From Bin80 sp965220935 (lineage in GTDB: Bacteria; Bacteroidota; Rhodothermia; Rhodothermales; Bin80), in NCBI GenBank assembly GCA_965220935.1, contig OZ244857.1, positions 3,348,001-3,412,000 of the forward strand: a DNA stretch of 64,000 nt, in the 5' to 3' direction. Positions 59,472 to 64,000 of this stretch are shown piece by piece. The notes under the pieces were generated by a model. The model saw nothing but the letters and a program-made list of their open reading frames with translations. It was not told the origin of the DNA and ran no database searches. The position numbers and the translations under genes were made by a program. The first letter of the stretch is position 1. Each line of letters opens with the position of its first letter.

Positions 59472-62063
59472 TCAGTCTGTGTTATCCTGCTCAGGTGTGT
59501 CCCCATCTTCTACAACAACACGCGTCACATCAGCGATCGCATCATTTTCCCTGAGGCGAATCAAACGAACCCCCTGAGTTGAGCGGCGCATCACTCTAAT
59601 ATTTTCAACTGCTTGTCGAATGAGTGTACCATCTTGAGTAATGATCATCAAATCATCAGACTCTTTGACTCCACGAATCGCAACCAAAGGTCCTGTTTTT
59701 TCATTGGTCCGGAGGGCAATAACGCCTTTTCCAGGGGTAAGCACCTCACGAAAATCGCTGATCCGTGATCGTTTTCCATACCCATTTGCACTGATCGTCA
59801 ACAGAGTCTTTTCAGTGTCTTCGGTCACAACAACCATTCCCAGAACGTGATGATCCTTCTGAGGACGCATCCCAATCACTCCCTGTGATATTCGGCCAAC
59901 GGCTCGAATACGACTTTCCGAACGACGATTAGCATACCCGGCCGACGAAGCGAGAATGATTTGTGAGTTTCCATCGGTCAAACGAGCCTCTAGTACTGAA
60001 TCACCCTCTCGTATCTTGATGGCGCGAAGCCCCTTCTTCCAAGGATTCCGATAATGCCAAAGTGCCGTTTTTTTGAGAAGCCCTGCCTTCGTCGCGAATA
60101 ACACATAGTGCGATTTCAGAAAACTTTCACTGCGAAAATCTTCCTTGCTCACCGGAAGCACTGAGCGAATATGATCGTCCTCATGTATAGAAATTAAATT
60201 ACGTATGCTACGGCCTTTGGCCGTTCTAGCTCCGATAGGAATATTATACACACGTAAATAATAACACTGCCCATGATCAGTGAAGATCAATAAATAGTCA
60301 AGATTATACGAAACAAATAGATGCTCAAGATAATCATCAGTCCGAAGTGTGCTTCCTCTAGACCCGATTCCACCCCGTCCTTGAATCTGGAAGTCCGTCA
60401 GAGGCGTTCTCTTGATGATCCCCTGATGAGATACCGTGACGACAACCCTAAAATTATCAACCATATCCTCAATGACGATATCATCTCCACCCAAAGGATC
60501 TATCTCTGTACGCCGCTCATCACCATATTTTTCAGCAATCTCTTGAATCTCTTCCTTAATGATGTTCATGCGAATCTCTTCGCTGTTAAGGATCTCCGTC
60601 AAACGAATAATTTCCTCTTTCTTCGCCTGAAAATCCTCCAAAATCTTATCACGTTCCAACCCAGTGAGACGACTCAGCCGCAGTGCTAAAATTGCATTTG
60701 CCTGCGCTTCGGTGAGCCAACTGTCTCTTCCGTGATCCTCCATTCCAGGCGAACGTTCGGGAAGTCCTAGCCGCTGTAGCTGATCGGATGTTAACTTTGG
60801 TGGCCAAATACCATCTATAAGACATTGTCGGGCAAGATCTACGTCTGCTGATTCACGAATCATCGTAATCACGGCATCCAAGTGATCCAGCGCAATCACG
60901 AGCCCCTCCAAAATATGCGCCTGCTTCTGAACTTCCTTGAGTTGGTATTGCGTCCGGCGAGTGACAACTTCATGCCGATGATTTACAAAGTGGACAACGG
61001 TATCTTTGAGCGTCAATGTCTCGGGGCGCCCATTCACCAAAGCCACCAAATTCGCTCCATAAGATTGTTGGCATCTTGAAAACTTATACAACTTGTTTTC
61101 TACAACTTTAGGATGCGCATCCTTTTTGAGTTCAATGACGATTCGCATGCCATCGCGGTCACTCTCATCACGTAAATCACTGATGCCTTCAATGCGCTTG
61201 TCTCGGACCAAATCTGCAATCTTCTCCACTAAGACGGCCTTATTAACCTGATAAGGAATTTCCGTGATGACCAGTGCAATCCTACTTCCCCCAATCTCCT
61301 CCTCATGCATTTTTGCGCGCATGAGGATGCGCCCCCGCCCTGTATGATATGCTTCATGAATTCCCTTAACCCCGTAAATAATACCGCCTGTGGGAAAATC
61401 CGGCCCTGGAACATGCTCCATGAGACCAACCGTGTCAATCATTGGGTTCTCAATGTAGGCAATAATCGCTGAGGCCACTTCTCGAAGATTATGGGGCGGA
61501 ATCTTTGTGGCCATCCCCACTGCAATCCCATCACCTCCATTGACCAGTAAATTAGGCACCGCAGCCGGCAATACGACAGGTTCCTCTAAGGAGCCATCAA
61601 AATTTTCTTGAAAATCAACTGTATCCTGCTTAATGTCCCGAAGCAACTCGGATGCCAGACGTGTCAACCTTGCTTCAGTATATCGCATAGCCGCTGCTGA
61701 ATCGCCGTCCACAGACCCGAAATTACCCTGACCGTCTACCAATGGGCATCGAAGAGAAAAGTCCTGTGCCATGCGTACCATCGTATCGTAGACAGAGGTG
61801 TCCCCATGAGGATGATACTTACCCAGTACTTCCCCAACAATACGCGCGCTCTTTTTATAGGTAGAGCCAGGAGTTAATCCCAACTCATTCATCCCAAAGA
61901 GTACACGACGATGGGCAGGTTTTAATCCATCCCTCACATCAGGAAGTGCACGCCCTACAATTACCGACATTGAATAATCAATGTACGAGGATTGCATTTC
62001 CTCGGTAATATTCAGTGGAATTATCCGCCCATTGTCACCGTCCATTCCAGAAATTACATCCAT
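59472..62063 (-). CDS. gyrA: DNA gyrase subunit A
   Basis: 863 residues. The N-terminal breakage-reunion domain has YIDYSMSVIVGRALPDVRDGLKPAHRRVLFGM, GKYHPHGDTSVYDTMVRMAQ and the catalytic tyrosine in MRYTEARLT. The C-terminal wrapping domain has the GyrA-box-like QGRGGIG, which favours gyrase over topoisomerase IV. It cuts and rejoins DNA with GyrB to add negative supercoils. At the quinolone-resistance positions the residues are Thr89, Ser90 and Asp93, where E. coli has Ser83, Ala84 and Asp87. The Thr may slightly lower fluoroquinolone binding but is a natural state in several phyla. gyrB is not adjacent. Confidence 0.97.
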   Translation of the reverse strand: MDVISGMDGDNGRIIPLNITEEMQSSYIDYSMSVIVGRALPDVRDGLKPAHRRVLFGMNELGLTPGSTYKKSARIVGEVLGKYHPHGDTSVYDTMVRMAQDFSLRCPLVDGQGNFGSVDGDSAAAMRYTEARLTRLASELLRDIKQDTVDFQENFDGSLEEPVVLPAAVPNLLVNGGDGIAVGMATKIPPHNLREVASAIIAYIENPMIDTVGLMEHVPGPDFPTGGIIYGVKGIHEAYHTGRGRILMRAKMHEEEIGGSRIALVITEIPYQVNKAVLVEKIADLVRDKRIEGISDLRDESDRDGMRIVIELKKDAHPKVVENKLYKFSRCQQSYGANLVALVNGRPETLTLKDTVVHFVNHRHEVVTRRTQYQLKEVQKQAHILEGLVIALDHLDAVITMIRESADVDLARQCLIDGIWPPKLTSDQLQRLGLPERSPGMEDHGRDSWLTEAQANAILALRLSRLTGLERDKILEDFQAKKEEIIRLTEILNSEEIRMNIIKEEIQEIAEKYGDERRTEIDPLGGDDIVIEDMVDNFRVVVTVSHQGIIKRTPLTDFQIQGRGGIGSRGSTLRTDDYLEHLFVSYNLDYLLIFTDHGQCYYLRVYNIPIGARTAKGRSIRNLISIHEDDHIRSVLPVSKEDFRSESFLKSHYVLFATKAGLLKKTALWHYRNPWKKGLRAIKIREGDSVLEARLTDGNSQIILASSAGYANRRSESRIRAVGRISQGVIGMRPQKDHHVLGMVVVTEDTEKTLLTISANGYGKRSRISDFREVLTPGKGVIALRTNEKTGPLVAIRGVKESDDLMIITQDGTLIRQAVENIRVMRRSTQGVRLIRLRENDAIADVTRVVVEDGDTPEQDNTD

Positions 62064-62255
62064 CTTGATTGTTTGCGATTATTTATGACCATACGCCCTA
62101 CGTGATCACAACTACATTAAAGGACTGTTGGGCTCATATTTTGAATTTACAGAAAACTTATCTATGCAATACACCTTGAATGTTGCCACTAAGTCACCAT
62201 ATATGAAAAACCATTTTACTTCTTTGTGCGTCAGATTACAAACATGGTTCATTTG

Positions 62256-63170
62256 CTAAAGGATTGGGCACTCGCATAGATCTTCAAGGTCAAGTGCAGA
62301 GGAGAAACGCGATAGTACCACATCTCCATCATCTTTTGACATCACGGTAAGAGGTAAGCGTAAGTCTGGTTGACATTGCATGAGTCGCCCCAAAACGGCC
62401 TTTACTGGGATGGGATTGGTGTCATAAAAACATGTTCGCATGGCAGACAAAATCTTGTAGTGAAGATTTGAGGCTTCGGCGATTTTATCATTAAGCCCCA
62501 ATTGAACTAATTTACCCATTAATTTTGGAATAACATTACTCACCACAGAGATGACCCCATCCCCGCCTAGCGCTAAAAAGAATAGCGTCCATTCATCGTC
62601 TCCAGAATACACAGCGAATCCTTCCGGTCGACCAGCAATTAAATCTGCAACCTTTGCTAAGTCCCCTGATGCCTCCTTCACGCCAACGACTGACGGGATT
62701 TCATGCGCAAGCTCAAGAATGCACTCAGTTGTGGCATCAAACCCCGTTCGACTTGGAACATTATAGAGAATGATAGGACACGAGGTTGCATCAGCGATCG
62801 CCTGAACATGCCCTTGGAATCCACGCTGAGGTGGTTTATTGTAGTATGGCCCAACGACTAAGATACCATCGGCGCCTAGTGCCGCTGCTTCAACAGAAAA
62901 AGTAATACTTTCTTGGGTTGAGTTATTCCCCGTCCCAATAATCAGCGGAACACGACCATTGACATACTCTACAGAACATGCAACGAGTTTCGTTCGCTCT
63001 TGTGGGGTAATGGTTGCATTTTCGCCGGTGGTGCCCAGTACAACCAGTGCTGATGCCCCTGCTACAATTTGACGATCAATCAGAGCACAAAATGTTGACG
63101 TATCAATTTCACCATCCGAAGTAAATGGTGTAACTAACGCAGGAGCCGTTCCTCTAAACATCATTGACAT
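62256..63170 (-). CDS. dapA: 4-hydroxy-tetrahydrodipicolinate synthase
   Basis: 304 residues, a TIM-barrel class I aldolase of lysine/diaminopimelate synthesis. GTAPALVTPF at the start, LGTTGENATI, the catalytic tyrosine region ILYNVPSRTG and the Schiff-base lysine in VVGVKEASGDL are intact. It condenses pyruvate with aspartate semialdehyde. The first ATG (63170) directly follows the dapB stop with no gap; ATGs at 63164 and 63161 are alternatives. It supplies diaminopimelate for peptidoglycan. Confidence 0.97.
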   Translation of the reverse strand: MSMMFRGTAPALVTPFTSDGEIDTSTFCALIDRQIVAGASALVVLGTTGENATITPQERTKLVACSVEYVNGRVPLIIGTGNNSTQESITFSVEAAALGADGILVVGPYYNKPPQRGFQGHVQAIADATSCPIILYNVPSRTGFDATTECILELAHEIPSVVGVKEASGDLAKVADLIAGRPEGFAVYSGDDEWTLFFLALGGDGVISVVSNVIPKLMGKLVQLGLNDKIAEASNLHYKILSAMRTCFYDTNPIPVKAVLGRLMQCQPDLRLPLTVMSKDDGDVVLSRFSSALDLEDLCECPIL

Positions 63171-63920
63171 TCAATCAGAACGATGTGTAAGCCAGTGCAT
63201 TAGCATGTCTTCAATAGTAAATAAACCCAAACGCCCCTGAATCCACTCCGCAGCTCTCACAGCTCCAAGAGCAAAGCCCTTTCTACTCTTGGCGGTATGC
63301 TCCAAAACAATGTGGTCAGCTGGTCCATCAATGATGACACGATGCTGTCCAAAAACATGTCCTAGACGTGTTGCGCTTACTTGAAGCATGGATGGATCAC
63401 CAAGTACTGAGGGTGTCTCCCATTGATCTTTTCTATCAAGATTTTTCAAAAGTAGATGCGCTAGGGTAATTGCAGTGCCACTTGGAGAATCCGCTTTTTT
63501 AGAATGATGAACTTCATGCACAGCAATATCAAATTCAGGGAGCTGATTCAAAAGCGGACATAAACCATTTAACGCTTGAGCAAGAAGTTGTATCCCCAAA
63601 GAAAAATTTGATCCATAAATCGCAACCGATTGATGAGATCTAAAAAGATCCTGCATCTCAATCAGATGATCATACCATCCAGTGGTTCCAATCACCGCGG
63701 GCGTTTTGGTCTTGCAGTAATAGGTCATATGGGTGATGGCCAAATCCGGCCGAGTAAAGTCAATCACAACATCAGGGTTACTCTTGAACGATGCATCCAA
63801 AACAGGGCGACGGCTATTAAATTTTTCAACGATTAAATGCCCCCTCTGCTTTGCACTCTGCTCTACAGCCTCACCCATCTTTCCAGTACCAGCAATCGCA
63901 ATTCTTAACGGAACTATCAT
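63171..63920 (-). CDS. dapB: 4-hydroxy-tetrahydrodipicolinate reductase
   Basis: 249 residues. Rossmann start RIAIAGTGKMGEAVEQSA, then VVIDFTRPDLAI, IGTTGWYD, NFSLGIQLL and the catalytic HEVHHSKKADSPSGTAI motif. It reduces the DapA product with NAD(P)H. Its stop codon is immediately followed by the dapA ATG, so the pair is translationally coupled. The enzyme is short but complete. Confidence 0.97.
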   Translation of the reverse strand: MIVPLRIAIAGTGKMGEAVEQSAKQRGHLIVEKFNSRRPVLDASFKSNPDVVIDFTRPDLAITHMTYYCKTKTPAVIGTTGWYDHLIEMQDLFRSHQSVAIYGSNFSLGIQLLAQALNGLCPLLNQLPEFDIAVHEVHHSKKADSPSGTAITLAHLLLKNLDRKDQWETPSVLGDPSMLQVSATRLGHVFGQHRVIIDGPADHIVLEHTAKSRKGFALGAVRAAEWIQGRLGLFTIEDMLMHWLTHRSD

Positions 63921-63923
63921 CAG

Positions 63924-64000
63924 TCACCAAGCATGACGATCGGTCAGGGCATCAGCTCTGCAGAATGAATCAAATCTATCAGCAATCCACCTGCGGTGAC
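63924..64000 (-). CDS. Possible 3' end of a gene upstream of dapB (partial)
   Basis: On the minus strand two frames are open from the window edge. One ends in HRRWIADRFDSFCRADALTDRHAW with its stop 3 bases before the dapB ATG. The other ends VTAGGLLIDLIHSAELMP 23 bases before it. Either could be the tail of an upstream operon gene; I cannot tell which, or what it is. Confidence 0.25.
   Translation of the reverse strand, partial: HRRWIADRFDSFCRADALTDRHAW

Overview
The window reads as one contiguous piece of a chromosome from a Gram-negative bacterium of the Bacteroidota/Rhodothermota type, probably a Rhodothermia-like marine or symbiont lineage. This placement is an inference. It rests on a secreted protease with a type IX secretion (T9SS) C-terminal sorting tail, a DUF3098 protein, a lysine 6-aminotransferase, a NamZ-type exo-muramidase and a pyrR-pyrB pair. 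Base composition is moderate. I found no rRNA, tRNA or CRISPR array.

Layout. 0-9 kb: a sugar-phosphate isomerase-like enzyme, a T9SS-tailed subtilase, an unknown lipoprotein, a frameshifted FN3-LysM gene and a heptad-repeat coiled-coil membrane protein bounded by a ~150 bp inverted repeat. 9-17 kb: an ISL3 remnant, then pyrB/pyrR, a DUF58 protein, an M20 amidohydrolase and a three-gene phosphatase/anti-sigma/STAS partner-switching module. 17.5-18.9 kb: a TnpB gene inside an element with perfect 24 bp terminal inverted repeats and an 8 bp flanking direct repeat. 18.9-28.9 kb: one giant surface-protein gene (2825 codons before disruption; 13 Ig-like repeats, about 8 Calx-beta-like repeats, C-terminal outer-membrane barrel) split exactly between two codons by an IS110-family element. 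29-40 kb: mostly intact metabolic and envelope genes (amt, a shikimate-dehydrogenase-like gene, a cupredoxin, a sulfatase, gnd, a nucleoside hydrolase, mreD, DUF3098, a NamZ-like gene, ndk). 40-50 kb: a graveyard with tiny coiled-coil/TM genes, a ruined AAA ATPase and a type III restriction-modification locus. In that locus res is broken by a nonsense codon, a second IS110 copy and a frameshift, while mod carries a G9 tract that puts it out of frame. 50-54.6 kb: a second sulfatase, lipA and lat. 54.9-59.1 kb: an ISNCY-type element with inverted repeats and a 6 bp direct repeat, a frameshifted NYN-domain gene, an ISL3 fragment and a truncated second ISNCY copy. 59.4-64 kb: gyrA, dapA and dapB on the minus strand.

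Housekeeping genes are intact, while mobile and accessory genes carry many single-base indels, so the decay looks real rather than a global sequencing artefact. The most interesting material is the pair of IS110 elements. Their 3' non-coding ends form a long stem with a covarying change between copies, hold a 9 nt complement to the disrupted target site in copy 1, and are tandemly duplicated as a mosaic in copy 2. Next come the TIR-bounded TnpB element and the possibly phase-variable type III methyltransferase whose restriction partner is dead.
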